This document shows, in pieces, positions 47,508 through 57,358 of a DNA stretch of 64,000 nt; position 1 is the first letter of the stretch, and each line of letters begins with the position of its first letter. The notes under the pieces are model-generated. The model saw nothing but the letters and a program-made list of their open reading frames with translations, had not been told where the DNA came from and searched no databases. The stretch comes from Dietzia massiliensis. Lineage in GTDB: Bacteria > Actinomycetota > Actinomycetes > Mycobacteriales > Mycobacteriaceae. The position numbers and the translations under genes are program-made. The stretch covers positions 1 to 64,000 of the forward strand of contig NZ_JAHBAV010000005.1 of assembly GCF_018390595.1 (NCBI RefSeq). The letters run 5' to 3'.

Positions 47508-48298
47508 TTGTTCTCGCCCGTCCTCTCGGATCGCTTGTCTCGTTTGTCCAAGTTCTGGCCCGTCTTGACGAACTCGTCGCGGTGCTCGTCGGCCACGCCG
47601 GCGAGGTTGAGTTCGAACGTGAAACCCTGCTCCATGCGATACGAGGACTTCACGTCGACCGGGTCGATGTGGTTGATGGCTTCCTTGGCCGCCCGGATGA
47701 CCCGCGTGTCCTTGGCCGCGATGGTCTCCGCGAGGTCGCGTGCCGCGGCGTCCAGCTGGTCGCGCGGCACGACGTCGTAGACCGTCCCCCACGAGTGCAG
47801 CTGCTGCGCGGTGACGTTGCGGGAGGTGTAGTACAGGGTGCGCAGCATGTGCGGGGGGACCATGCGCGACAGGTGGGTGGCGGCACCGAGCGCTCCGCGG
47901 TCCACCTCCGGCAGGCCGAACACGGCGTCGTCGGAGGCGACGATGCAGTCCGCGTTGCCGACCAGACCGATCCCGCCGCCGACGCAGAAGCCGTTGACTG
48001 CGGCGATCACGGGGACCGCGCACTCGTAGACGGCGTTGAAGGCCACGTAGCAGCCACGGTTGGCGGCGAGCAGGTGGTCGAAGCCCTCGAAGTCCTGCAT
48101 CTCCTTGATGTCCACGCCGGCGTTGAACCCGCGGCCCTCGGCCCGGAGGATCACGACGTGGACGTCGGGGTCGCGGCCCGCGGCGAGGATCTGCTCGCCG
48201 AGTTCGAACCATCCCGCTGACGGGATGGCGTTGACAGGGGGGTAGTCGACCGTGACGGTGGCTATCCCGTCCGCACCCTTGTCGACGTTGATGCCCAT
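47504..48298 (-). CDS. echA20: EchA20: crotonase-family hydrolase/hydratase of C/D-ring pathway
   Basis: 264-aa crotonase. DYPPVNAIPSAGWFELG, FNAGVDIKEMQDFEGF (first oxyanion NH) and NGFCVGGGIGLVGNADCIVAS (second) are visible. In the known pathway EchA20 opens ring D-derived bicycle before IpdC and IpdAB act. The ATG has GGAAGGAG 5 bp upstream. It heads the echA20-ipdA-ipdB-ipdC operon, every junction overlapping by 4 bp. A near-match KstR2 box lies 46 bp upstream. Confidence 0.92.
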   Translation of the reverse strand: MGINVDKGADGIATVTVDYPPVNAIPSAGWFELGEQILAAGRDPDVHVVILRAEGRGFNAGVDIKEMQDFEGFDHLLAANRGCYVAFNAVYECAVPVIAAVNGFCVGGGIGLVGNADCIVASDDAVFGLPEVDRGALGAATHLSRMVPPHMLRTLYYTSRNVTAQQLHSWGTVYDVVPRDQLDAAARDLAETIAAKDTRVIRAAKEAINHIDPVDVKSSYRMEQGFTFELNLAGVADEHRDEFVKTGQNLDKRDKRSERTGENK

Positions 48299-48344
48299 GG
48301 AGCTCCTTCCGACGCCACCGCCGTCGGGGACGGCACAGTGACTA

Positions 48345-48358
48345 ACCAAACGCTTGCT
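48345..48358. promoter_or_regulatory. KstR2-type operator, one mismatch
   Basis: ACCAAACGCTTGCT fits ANCAAGNNCTTGNT except A for G in the left arm. It lies between divergent echA20 (starts 48298) and the SDR gene (ATG 48375, -10 TAGACT at 48362-48367), so it can serve both. Confidence 0.8.
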
Positions 48359-48374
48359 TGGTAGACTAGCACGC

Positions 48375-49148
48375 ATGACGAACATCGATCTGGGTCTGGC
48401 GGGGAAGGTCGTCCTCGTCACGGGGGGCGTACGCGGCGTGGGCGCCGGCATCAGCACGGTCTTCCGGGAGGCCGGCGCGGTGGTCGTCACCTGCGCGCGT
48501 CGGCCCGCCGATGAAGGTTCCGACGTGGCCGACCTGGAGTTCCACTCGGTCGATCTCCGCGACGCCGAGGCGGTGCGCGCGATGATCGACGGCATCGTCG
48601 CCGACCACGGACGGCTCGAGGTGGTGGTGAACAACGCCGGGGGCGCACCGTTCGCCCTGGCGGCGGAGGCCAGCGCCAACTTCCACGCCAAGATCGTCGC
48701 CCTCAACCTGCTGTCGGCCTTGACCGTGGCGCAAGAGGCCAACCGGGTCATGCAGCCGACCGGTGGGGCGATCATCAACATCTCGTCCGTCTCGGGCCAC
48801 CGGCCATCACCGGGCACCGCGTCGTACGGGGCGGCCAAGGCCGGCGTCGACTCGCTCACGCAGTCACTCGCGGTGGAGTGGGCGCCCGCGGTCCGGATCA
48901 ACTCCGTGGTGGTGGGCCCGGTCAAAACCGAACTGGCCGAGATGCACTACGGGGACTCCGACGGCGTGGCGGCCGTCGACGCGACGATCCCGATGGGCCG
49001 GATGGCGGACCCGCGGGACGTCGGCCAGGCCGCGGCATTCCTGGCCTCGCCTCTGGCCGCGTACATCACCGGGGCCGAGTTGCTGGTCCACGGCGGCGGC
49101 GAGAAGCCCGCGTTCCTCTCGGCGTCCACCGCCGACAACAAGCACTGA
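48375..49148 (+). CDS. SDR oxidoreductase (Rv3549c-like)
   Basis: 257-aa SDR: VLVTGGVRGVGAGISTVFREAGA, NNAGGAPFALAAEAS, SSVSGHRPSPGTASYGAAKAGVDSL (Ser/Tyr/Lys) and ITGAELLVHGGGEKP. Leaderless start with TAGACT 7 nt before the ATG; the longer start at 48354 would sit in the operator and is refused. Its place next to echA20 and before a second SDR matches the Rv3549c-Rv3548c pair as I remember it. Both are presumed to act on hydroxyacyl intermediates of C/D-ring breakdown. Confidence 0.87.
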   Translation: MTNIDLGLAGKVVLVTGGVRGVGAGISTVFREAGAVVVTCARRPADEGSDVADLEFHSVDLRDAEAVRAMIDGIVADHGRLEVVVNNAGGAPFALAAEASANFHAKIVALNLLSALTVAQEANRVMQPTGGAIINISSVSGHRPSPGTASYGAAKAGVDSLTQSLAVEWAPAVRINSVVVGPVKTELAEMHYGDSDGVAAVDATIPMGRMADPRDVGQAAAFLASPLAAYITGAELLVHGGGEKPAFLSASTADNKH

Positions 49149-49173
49149 CCACCCACGAACAAGGAGAACAACC

Positions 49174-50091
49174 ATGGGAATCTGCGACGGACGCGTCGTC
49201 ATCGTCACCGGCGCCGGCCGCGGGATCGGCCGCGAGCACGCGCTGGCCTTCGCCGCCGAGGGCGCCAAGGTCGTGGTCAACGACCTCGGGGCGGGCCTGG
49301 ACGGCTCGAACGTCGGGGAGTCCCCGGCCGAGCAGGTTGTCGCGGAGATCAAGGCCGCCGGCGGCGACGCCGTGGTCAACGGGAACGACATCTCCTCGTG
49401 GGAGGGGGCCCGCGAGCTCGTCCAGCAGGCCATCGACACCTTCGGAGGGCTCGACGTCCTGGTGAACAATGCCGGCTTCCTGCGCGACAAGATGCTCGTC
49501 GGCATGGGGGAGCAGGACTGGGACAACGTGATCAACGTCCACCTCAAGGGCCACTTCGCGCCGCTTCGGCACGCCGCCGAGTACTGGCGCGCCGAGTCCA
49601 AGGCCGGTCGCCCGCGCCAGGCCCGGGTCATCAACACCTCGTCCGGCGCCGGACTGTTCGGATCGGTAGGACAGGGCAACTACGCCACGGCCAAGGCCGG
49701 CATCGCGCTGCTGACCATCCAGACCGCCGCCGAGATGAAGGGCTACGGGGTCACCGCCAACGCCATCGCTCCGGCCGCGCGGACCCGCATGACCACCTCC
49801 GCGGGGGAGGGAATGGCCTCGCAGATGGCCGCGCCCGAGGACGGGTCCTTCGACGCAATGGACCCCGCCAACATCTCGCCGCTGGTCGTGTGGCTGGGCT
49901 CCGAGGAGTCGGCGCAGGTGACCGGTCGGGTGTTCGAGGTCGAGGGCGGCAAGGTCACCGTCTGCGACGGGTGGCAGCGTGCCGCGTCCGAGGACAAGGG
50001 TGCGAAGTGGGATCCCGCGGAGCTCGGCGCTGTTGTTCCGCGGTTGCTGGCGGAGTCTCCCGCGCCGGTGCCGGTGTACGGCGCCCGCTGA
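49174..50091 (+). CDS. SDR oxidoreductase (Rv3548c-like)
   Basis: 305-aa SDR with a longer C-terminal part than the preceding one. VIVTGAGRGIGREHALAFAAEGA with VNDLGAGLDG, NNAGFLRDKMLVGM, NTSSGAGLFGSVGQGNYATAKAG (Ser, Tyr, Lys) place it with the multifunctional-enzyme-2-like hydroxyacyl-CoA dehydrogenases. SD AAGGAG precedes the ATG, 25 bp after the upstream SDR stop. A very strong terminator follows, closing this operon. Confidence 0.88.
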   Translation: MGICDGRVVIVTGAGRGIGREHALAFAAEGAKVVVNDLGAGLDGSNVGESPAEQVVAEIKAAGGDAVVNGNDISSWEGARELVQQAIDTFGGLDVLVNNAGFLRDKMLVGMGEQDWDNVINVHLKGHFAPLRHAAEYWRAESKAGRPRQARVINTSSGAGLFGSVGQGNYATAKAGIALLTIQTAAEMKGYGVTANAIAPAARTRMTTSAGEGMASQMAAPEDGSFDAMDPANISPLVVWLGSEESAQVTGRVFEVEGGKVTVCDGWQRAASEDKGAKWDPAELGAVVPRLLAESPAPVPVYGAR

Positions 50092-50114
50092 CGCCAGTCG
50101 CAGGGGACCGGGCA

Positions 50115-50153
50115 CGAGAGAGCCCCGCACCGTCACGGTGCGGGGCTCTCTCG
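50115..50153. terminator. Strong hairpin terminator
   Basis: Perfect 18-bp stem (CGAGAGAGCCCCGCACCG and its complement) with a 3-nt loop and a T-rich tail, 23 bp after the SDR stop; stands between convergent genes. Confidence 0.88.
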
Positions 50154-50201
50154 TCTGTCTACGGGCCTCTGTCTACGGCCTCGTTGAGGGGCTGACGCGA
50201 C

Positions 50202-51718
50202 TCAGCTGCCGGGAGTGCAGCGCTGGGCGTCCGCGGATCCGAGTGCTCCCAGCTGGTCTACCTGCGCCGACGGCAGGTCGCAGAGGGTCGGCAGCGGCGG
50301 GAGGGCGACGCCCCCGGTCGCGGTGGCGGTGGCGATGGCGGCGCCGCCGCCGGCGACCGTTGTCACCGCGAGCACGGGCAGGAGGCTGCCGCCCGCCTCC
50401 ATGGAGGCGGCGGTACCCATCGTGGAACCGAGGTTGGTGGAGGTGGTTCCCTGCGTGGAGCCGTTGGCCAGTGATCCCGTGAACGCGGTGAGCGACCCGT
50501 TGACCGTGGTCAGCTCCTCGACCGAACCGAGGAGCACGTCGGCGCCACCGCCGGCCGAGCCGTTGATGGTGTCCGAGCTCTGCCCGGTCGATCCGCCATT
50601 GCCCGAGATCGAGCCGGAGATGTCGGACATCGAACCCGCGAGCGCCGGCAGGACGCCGCCCTCGGCGATGGAGCCGATGATCGGCGACAGTGCACCGCCG
50701 TCGGTGATCGACCCGCCCACCGGTTCGGTGATCTCGTTGGCGGAGCCGTTGGTCAGCGAGCCCTGCAGTCCCTTACCGACGAGCACGGCGGAGCCGCCGA
50801 TGCCCTCGGTCGACCCGTCCGGGAACTCGGCCGACAGGGCCGGCAGCTCGGCGGAGCCACCCAGCAGGTTGAGCTCGGTGGACAGCGGCTCCATGCCGAC
50901 GGAGGTGATCAGCGGGGTCATGCCGGTCGACCCGGTCAGCGGAGCGAGATCCGACGACCCGCCGAGCAGGTCGGTGGACAGCGGCGCCATGTCGTCGGAG
51001 CCCGTGGCGATGAGCTCGGTCGAGAGCGGCTGCATTCCGTCCGAGCCCGTGTTGATGAGGTCGACGGACAGGACCAGCGGCGTGGTGGCCGTGGAGCCGC
51101 CGGTGAGATCCACCGACAGGGCGAGCGGGGTCTCAGCGGTCGAACCGGTGGTGATGAGGTCCGCAGACAGGGGGTGTTGGCCGTCGAGCCACCGATGAGC
51201 TCGGTGGACAGCGGCTGCATCCCGTCCGAGCCCGTGGCGAACAGATCCGTGGACAGCGGCCCGAGGTTGTCCGAGCCCACGTCGCCGATGACGTCGGTGG
51301 ACAGGGTGAGGGTGCTGAGCGAACCCTCCAGGCCCGGCAGCTGAGCGGACCCGGCGAGCGGCGCCGTGCTGAGCGCGGGCAGGTCCGAGGACCCGCCGAG
51401 CGGGTCGGTGCTGAGCGTGGGTTCCGAGGAGGTGAAAGCCTGAGAGCCGGCGAGCGGCTCCAGATCCGACGAGCCGGGGATGGCGCCCTCGGTGAGGTCC
51501 GAGGATCCGGCCAGTGGGTTCAAGCCCGCGGAGTCCGTGGGAAGGCCGGCCGAGTCGGTGGGGAGCCCGCCCCCCGCGGAGCCGGACTGGAGGAGCTCGC
51601 CGAGCACGCTGGTGACGCTGGCGGAGTCGATGATCTGTGCGTTGGCGACGCCGTTCGTGCCGGCCGCGGCCAGCGCCACGGATGCCGCGACCGCGGCAAC
51701 CTTGGTGGACTTGTTCAT
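50202..51718 (-). pseudogene. Repetitive Gly/Ser-rich exported protein, one-base frameshift
   Basis: A signal peptide (MNKSTKVAAVAASVALAAAG) leads into a long Ser/Gly/Leu/Thr protein built of degenerate units around PLSTDL / PLSTELIATGSDGMQ. Two frames carry it: residues 1 to about 181 in one and the rest in another. They join at the G5 run 51170-51174 (C5 in the coding strand); one more base there would restore a single frame of about 505 aa, with the repeat pattern continuing unbroken across the joint. The C-terminus has a hydrophobic Ala/Thr-rich stretch (TVAGGGAAIATATATGGVAL) and two Cys. A sequencing error or real slippage is possible. It separates the Rv3548c-like SDR gene from the ddn-like gene, where I recall nothing comparable in M. 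tuberculosis. Confidence 0.72.
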
Positions 51719-52019
51719 AAAAGTGCCTTCCCCTGAGAGCTGCCCGCCGACGAGATGGCGAGACGACGTTCGCGCAGGTCCCACGCGATTCCAAAAGTTA
51801 GAGTCCCTTAAGCCTCAGTGCAAGCCAAGGTTTTACCCAGGAAGCGATAAAGATGTGCTTCCTGTTATCTAAAGGTACCGGTGAGGCGGTTCGGAAGCGC
51901 ACAAAGCATGGGAGCGTCCTTAACTTCCCGGTCCGCGACGGCAGGCAGGGGGGAGACGACCACGGCAAAGCGGCCGGGCCTCTCGAGGGGAGGCCCGGCT
52001 GCTGGTGGGGACTGAACGC
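51719..52019. other. Intergenic stretch with promoter region and hairpin
   Basis: 301 bp without a gene. It must hold the promoter of the minus-strand repetitive protein and has a comparatively AT-rich part (51795-51870). At its right end is the hairpin listed separately. I see no steroid-type operator. Confidence 0.5.
51973..51999. terminator. Hairpin terminator after the ddn-like gene
   Basis: 10-bp stem GCCGGGCCTC / GAGGCCCGGC with a 7-nt loop, 20 bp past the ddn-like stop on the minus strand. Confidence 0.65.
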
Positions 52020-52523
52020 TCAGTGGACGGGTTCGCAGATGATGACCGGGATGACCCGGCTCGTGTTGGCCTGGTAGTCGGCGAAGTCCGCGTAACGCTC
52101 GACGAGCCTCGGCCAGAGCTCGGCCCGCTCGGCCGATGTGGCCTCTCTCGCCGTCATCGCCCGGCTACGGCGACCCACCTGGACGGTGACGGCCGGGTCG
52201 GCGAGAACATTGAGGTACCACTGAGGGTGCTTGGGCAGCCCGCCCTGGGAGGCGACGAGCAATACCCGGTCGCCGTCGGGGAAGTGCAGCAGTGGGACGG
52301 TCCGGGGCTCGCCGGATTTGCGGCCCGTGGTCGTGAGCAGGCACACGGGGACCGGCGCGCGGAGCGCCGACCCCACCCGCCACGACCCACCGAGCCGTCC
52401 ACCGGAGACCCGGTAGGCCCACGTGTTGACCCGCGACATCACCTTGATGACGCCGACGACCCACGGCGCGCCACGCCGCGGGTCGTCGACCCCTGTCTCG
52501 GGGCGGGAGTGGTGCTCGGTCAC
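52020..52523 (-). CDS. Ddn-like F420-dependent nitroreductase family protein
   Basis: 167-aa split-barrel deazaflavin (F420)-dependent protein. VMSRVNTWAYRVSGGRLGGS, VCLLTTTGRKSGEPRTVPL and HPQWYLNVLADPAVTVQVG match Ddn (Rv3547) closely as I recall it, and gene order next to fadA5 is the same. Ddn is a quinone reductase in mycobacteria, best known for activating nitroimidazole drugs. The GTG start overlaps the upstream stop by 4 bp, so it belongs to the fadA5 operon. Confidence 0.85.
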   Translation of the reverse strand: MTEHHSRPETGVDDPRRGAPWVVGVIKVMSRVNTWAYRVSGGRLGGSWRVGSALRAPVPVCLLTTTGRKSGEPRTVPLLHFPDGDRVLLVASQGGLPKHPQWYLNVLADPAVTVQVGRRSRAMTAREATSAERAELWPRLVERYADFADYQANTSRVIPVIICEPVH

Positions 52524-53104
52524 TTGTTCGCGGACAGGGGAGCGCGGACGATCACGTGCTTGCCGGGGAAGAACGCCGCCAGTTCGCGGCGGCTCTCCTT
52601 GAGCGACCGGAGGCCGAAGCCCTTCTTGCGCTCTTCGGGCCGGATCCAGATGGCCACGTCGACGTCGCCGTCGTTGATCTGCTCGCCGAAGACGAGGCCG
52701 ACAAGGGCGTCGCGTTCGGTGTCGACGGCGACGAACCACATAGCGGATTCAGCCTCGATGCGGTCCAGGCCGTCCCGGAGCTCCTGCTCGGTCTTCTCAC
52801 GGTCCCAGGCGCCTCCGGTCGCGGACGTGGAGTCCGACGAGCGAGAGTGATAGAGCGCGGTGTGGTCCTCGGACTCGGTGAACGGGCGGAGCGCGAAACC
52901 CCGCCCGGCCTCCCCGTCGGGCGCGCCGGTCGCGGAACCGGTGAACGCCTCGAGGGGGGCCTTGAGTACCTGTCGCGCCTCGTCGGCGGACACGGACAGC
53001 AGGCTCGCGACCGCCCCCACCGCGTCCTCGGGGCCGTCGGCCGACGACACCGCGGCGAAGATCTCCCGCCGCCGGCTCGTCGCCATCTGGATGACGTCGC
53101 TCAT
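52520..53104 (-). CDS. GNAT-like protein with GyrA-type N-terminal segment
   Basis: 194 aa. Residues about 12-56 (REIFAAVSSADGPEDAVGAVASLLSVSADEARQVLKAPLEAFT) look like the short helical segment of topoisomerase IV/gyrase A tails found in some actinobacterial acetyltransferase-like proteins; residues about 70-190 resemble a GNAT fold (MWFVAVDTERDALVGLVFGEQ; WIRPEERKKGFGLRSL, an acetyl-CoA-loop-like stretch). I cannot assign a substrate. It lies between fadA5 (1 bp) and ddn (4-bp overlap) in one operon. Start ATG 53104 taken; 53119 is inside fadA5. Confidence 0.68.
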   Translation of the reverse strand: MSDVIQMATSRRREIFAAVSSADGPEDAVGAVASLLSVSADEARQVLKAPLEAFTGSATGAPDGEAGRGFALRPFTESEDHTALYHSRSSDSTSATGGAWDREKTEQELRDGLDRIEAESAMWFVAVDTERDALVGLVFGEQINDGDVDVAIWIRPEERKKGFGLRSLKESRRELAAFFPGKHVIVRAPLSANK

Positions 53105-53105
53105 G

Positions 53106-54356
<1,251 letters not shown>

Positions 54357-54438
54357 TTACAGCCCGGGCGAGGGGTTCGCAGTATCCGGGTTGTGGGAGT
54401 GAACACCTGACGCAAACCGACGCGGCCAAGGAGTGCCA

Positions 54439-55683
54439 GTGCAGCCAGTCACCATTCCCGAGGGGTTCGACTTCACCGACCCGGAGCTCTACCAGAGGCG
54501 ACTTCCGCATCCGGAGTGGATGCACCTGCGGCAGACCGAGCCGATCTGGTGGTGCGCCAACGAGCCGGGTGCGGACGGGTACGACGACGAGGGCTACTGG
54601 GTCGTCACCAAGCACGCGGACGTGAAGGAGATCTCCCGGCGCACAAACGAGGTCTTCTCCACCTGGGAGAACACCGCCATCCCGCGCTTCGCGCCCGGGA
54701 CCGAGCGCGAGATCGTCGAGATGACGCGTTTCCTGTTCATCAACCAGGACGGCGACGAGCACAAGAAGTACCGCCGCATCATCTCCAAGGGGTTCACCCC
54801 GCGGAACATCGAGAAGATGCGTGAGAACCTCGCCGAGAAGGCGCGGAGCATCGTGGAGACCGCCGCGGCCAAGGGCGGGGGAGACTTCATCACCGAGGTG
54901 GCCTCCGAGCTACCGCTGCAGGCCATCGCCGAGCTCATCGGTATCCCGCAGGAGGACCGCCACCAGATCTTCGAGTGGTCCAACAAGATGACCAGCTACG
55001 ACATCCCGGAACTGGCGGACGAGTCCAACGCCGCCAACGCCGAGATCCTCGGCTACGCCATGGAGTTGGCCGCCAAGCGCGAGGTCGACCCGCGGGACGA
55101 CCTGGTGACCAAGCTGGTCCAGGCCGACGTCGACGGCGAGAAGCTCTCCGCGGACGAGTTCGGCTGGTTCGTGGTGCTGCTCGCGGTGGCCGGCAACGAG
55201 ACCACCCGTAACGCCACGACCCACGGCATGATCGCGTTCCTGGAGAACCCGGACCAGTGGGAGCTGTTCAAGGCCGAGCGCCCGGAGACCACCTACGACG
55301 AGATCCTCCGCTGGGCCTCGCCGATCTCCTCGTTCCAGCGCACCGCCACGGAGGATGTCGAGATCGGCGGCGTGACCATGAAGAAGGGCGACCGCGCCGC
55401 GATCATGTACGGCTCGGCGAACTTCGACGAGGACGTCTTCGAGGACCCGTTCAGCTTCAACATCCTGCGCGACCCGAACCCGCACCTGACGTTCGGCGGT
55501 AACGGCCCGCACTACTGCATCGGCGCCAACCTGGCGAAGCTGCAGATCGAGCTGATCTTCAACGCGATCGCGGACCACATGCCCGACATCACCTCGATGG
55601 GCGACGCGACCCGCCTGCGCTCGGGCTGGCTCAACGCCATCCAGGACTGGAAGGTCGACTTCAAGTGCCCGGTCATGCACTGA
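54439..55683 (+). CDS. cyp125: CYP125: steroid C26-monooxygenase
   Basis: Cytochrome P450 that oxidises the terminal methyl of the cholesterol/cholestenone side chain, the first step of side-chain breakdown. 414 aa. I-helix AGNETT (251-256), EILR (288-291) and the haem loop FGGNGPHYCIG with Cys360 are intact. The GTG at 54439 is preferred to that at 54433 because AAGGAG (54428-54433) then sits 5 nt upstream; the earlier GTG overlaps the SD. A KstR box lies upstream. Unlike the igr operon, no fadE28 follows: the rest of igr is at the left end of the window. Confidence 0.93.
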   Translation: MQPVTIPEGFDFTDPELYQRRLPHPEWMHLRQTEPIWWCANEPGADGYDDEGYWVVTKHADVKEISRRTNEVFSTWENTAIPRFAPGTEREIVEMTRFLFINQDGDEHKKYRRIISKGFTPRNIEKMRENLAEKARSIVETAAAKGGGDFITEVASELPLQAIAELIGIPQEDRHQIFEWSNKMTSYDIPELADESNAANAEILGYAMELAAKREVDPRDDLVTKLVQADVDGEKLSADEFGWFVVLLAVAGNETTRNATTHGMIAFLENPDQWELFKAERPETTYDEILRWASPISSFQRTATEDVEIGGVTMKKGDRAAIMYGSANFDEDVFEDPFSFNILRDPNPHLTFGGNGPHYCIGANLAKLQIELIFNAIADHMPDITSMGDATRLRSGWLNAIQDWKVDFKCPVMH

Positions 55684-55932
55684 GCTGACACCGCACCCAC
55701 GGCCGCGCACCCTGCAGTGGTCGAGCAGCCCCGATCTCGCCTGTTGTCGCAGGCCGGACCGGGGCTGACGTGTTTCCGGGGTCGCCCTCGCACGGGGGGC
55801 AGACGCTCCCGCGGAGGTGGGAGCGTACGCGGCGAAGGAAGCGTCCATGAGCGGGACCCGCTGTCCGAACTCGGGCGGTACCAGGACATCGCTGCGCACG
55901 AGCCCGCCTGTGCGGCACCGCAGGGCCGGGTG

Positions 55933-56838
55933 TCAGCCGGTGAGGCCGTACTTCTCGCCGAAGCGGTGGAGCGCATCGATTTTCTGCTGGGCCGTGGCGT
56001 CATAACCGAGGCCCTCGATCATCCACGGCATCACGATGATGTCCGTGACCCCGGCCTCGGCCAGCTCGGTGAACCCGCGGGTGCCGAACTTGTCCAGGCA
56101 GACCACCTGGATGGCGAAGGGTTTGCCGTCGCCGCGGTCGGCGAGCGAGCGGCCGCTGTCTTCGAGCAACTCGCCCAGGCGCGTGACGGTGGCCGCGATC
56201 TCGTCGAACTTCATCATCGCGCTGGTCCAGCCCTGGCCGATCCGCGCCGCCCGCTTGAGGGCGATCTCGGTGTGGCCGCCCACGTAGAACGGCACCAGCT
56301 CGCCAGGGGCCGGGGTGAAGATGAGCTCGTCGAAGTCGAAGTGGTCGCCGTGGAACTCCATCCACTCGCCCTTCAGCGCCTCGCGCATGATGGCCAGCGA
56401 CTCGTCGGTGCGCTTGCCTCGGCCCTTGAACGGGGCGCCGCACCACTCGAACTCGTTGGGATCCCACCCGATCCCCACGCCCAGGTCGAGCCGGTTGCCG
56501 GTGAGCAGTGCGACCGAGGCGACCTGGCGGGTCAGCAGCAGCGGGTTACGGGGCCCGACCTTGAGGACCTGCGGAGAGAACCGGATGGTCGAGGTGGCCC
56601 CGCCCATGGCGGCGGAAGCGATCAGCGGCTCGACCCACTGCGTGTTCTCGTCCCACATCCGCGAGCCGTCCGGCGTGTACGGGTAGTCCTTGTCCTGTCG
56701 ACGCGGATGGAACAGAGAATCAGGCAGCACGATCCGGTCGAAACCGGCGGCCTCGGCGCCGCGGGCGATCGAGATGTACTGGTCGACGGGGGAGAAGGAG
56801 ACGGGGACGGAGAACTCGACGTCCACAACGCGTGCCAT
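55933..56838 (-). CDS. LLM-class (F420-dependent) oxidoreductase
   Basis: 301-aa luciferase-like barrel: ISIARGAEAAGFDRIVLPDSLF, LTRQVASVALLTGNRLDLGVGIGWDPNEF and VPFYVGGHTEIALKRAARIGQGW are classic for F420-dependent members. It starts 1 bp after the stop of the NTF2-like gene on the same strand and is the last gene of the DUF35-ltp4-ltp3 operon headed by a KstR box. Only distantly like the LLM proteins at 11642 and 60765. Substrate unknown; oxidation or reduction of a steroid intermediate is suggested by context. Confidence 0.82.
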   Translation of the reverse strand: MARVVDVEFSVPVSFSPVDQYISIARGAEAAGFDRIVLPDSLFHPRRQDKDYPYTPDGSRMWDENTQWVEPLIASAAMGGATSTIRFSPQVLKVGPRNPLLLTRQVASVALLTGNRLDLGVGIGWDPNEFEWCGAPFKGRGKRTDESLAIMREALKGEWMEFHGDHFDFDELIFTPAPGELVPFYVGGHTEIALKRAARIGQGWTSAMMKFDEIAATVTRLGELLEDSGRSLADRGDGKPFAIQVVCLDKFGTRGFTELAEAGVTDIIVMPWMIEGLGYDATAQQKIDALHRFGEKYGLTG

Positions 56839-56839
56839 G

Positions 56840-57358
56840 TCAGGTGTCCTTCCGGAGAGCGCCGGCGATGGCCGCCCTGTCGTCGTCGGTCAGCGGCCGC
56901 AGGCCAGAGGTCAGCGCGACGTCCTGCTCCCAGAAGGCGCGGAGGGAGACCAGGCGGCCGTCGGAGTCAACGCGGTAGTCCACGCCGATGTCGATCTCCA
57001 TGATGTTCTCGCCCATATGCGTGCGCATGGTGCCGATGCACAGTAGTTCGTCGCCGGCGGCGATCCCGCGGTCGAAGCGGAACTCGATGTGGTCCGGAGT
57101 GGCAACGGCCTTCTCCCAGAACTCCAACAGCCGCTCGGTACCGCGGTGGCCGATGCCCTCGGCGTCGAACATCGACGGACCGACGGGGTCCTCGATGCAA
57201 CCCTCGGGCGACCATCCGGCGATCCAGGCGTCACGGTCACCGGCGTTGGTCGCGGCCCACGATCGGCGGGCGGCGGCGTAGGCCGGACTCGCCAGGGCGG
57301 CCTCGCTCAACTCGAGCGGCCGGTACTGGCCGGTCTCGTCCAGGTAGGGGTTGTTCAT
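56840..57358 (-). CDS. NTF2/SnoaL-like protein (ketosteroid-isomerase fold)
   Basis: 172 aa. AARRSWAATNAGDRDAWIAGWSPEGCIEDPVGPS and IGHRGTERLLEFWEKAVATP are the pattern of SnoaL-like polyketide/steroid-isomerase-fold proteins, with conserved IEDPVG and FWEQDVAL at the strand ends. The fold includes Delta5-3-ketosteroid isomerases, so an isomerase or dehydratase role is possible, though the catalytic Asp pair cannot be placed with certainty. The ATG (57358) overlaps the ltp3 stop in TGATG; a GTG three bases upstream is equivalent. Followed by the LLM gene. Confidence 0.75.
   Translation of the reverse strand: MNNPYLDETGQYRPLELSEAALASPAYAAARRSWAATNAGDRDAWIAGWSPEGCIEDPVGPSMFDAEGIGHRGTERLLEFWEKAVATPDHIEFRFDRGIAAGDELLCIGTMRTHMGENIMEIDIGVDYRVDSDGRLVSLRAFWEQDVALTSGLRPLTDDDRAAIAGALRKDT

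Noticed and set aside
50202..51718. Regular repeats that might suggest a CRISPR array
   Set aside because: The repeats are degenerate, in register with codons and encode PLSTDL-type units; there are no constant-length spacers and no cas genes.
55684..55932. Open frame starting at 55717 after cyp125
   Set aside because: It is antisense to the LLM gene for most of its length and the gap itself shows no promoter, SD or family motif.
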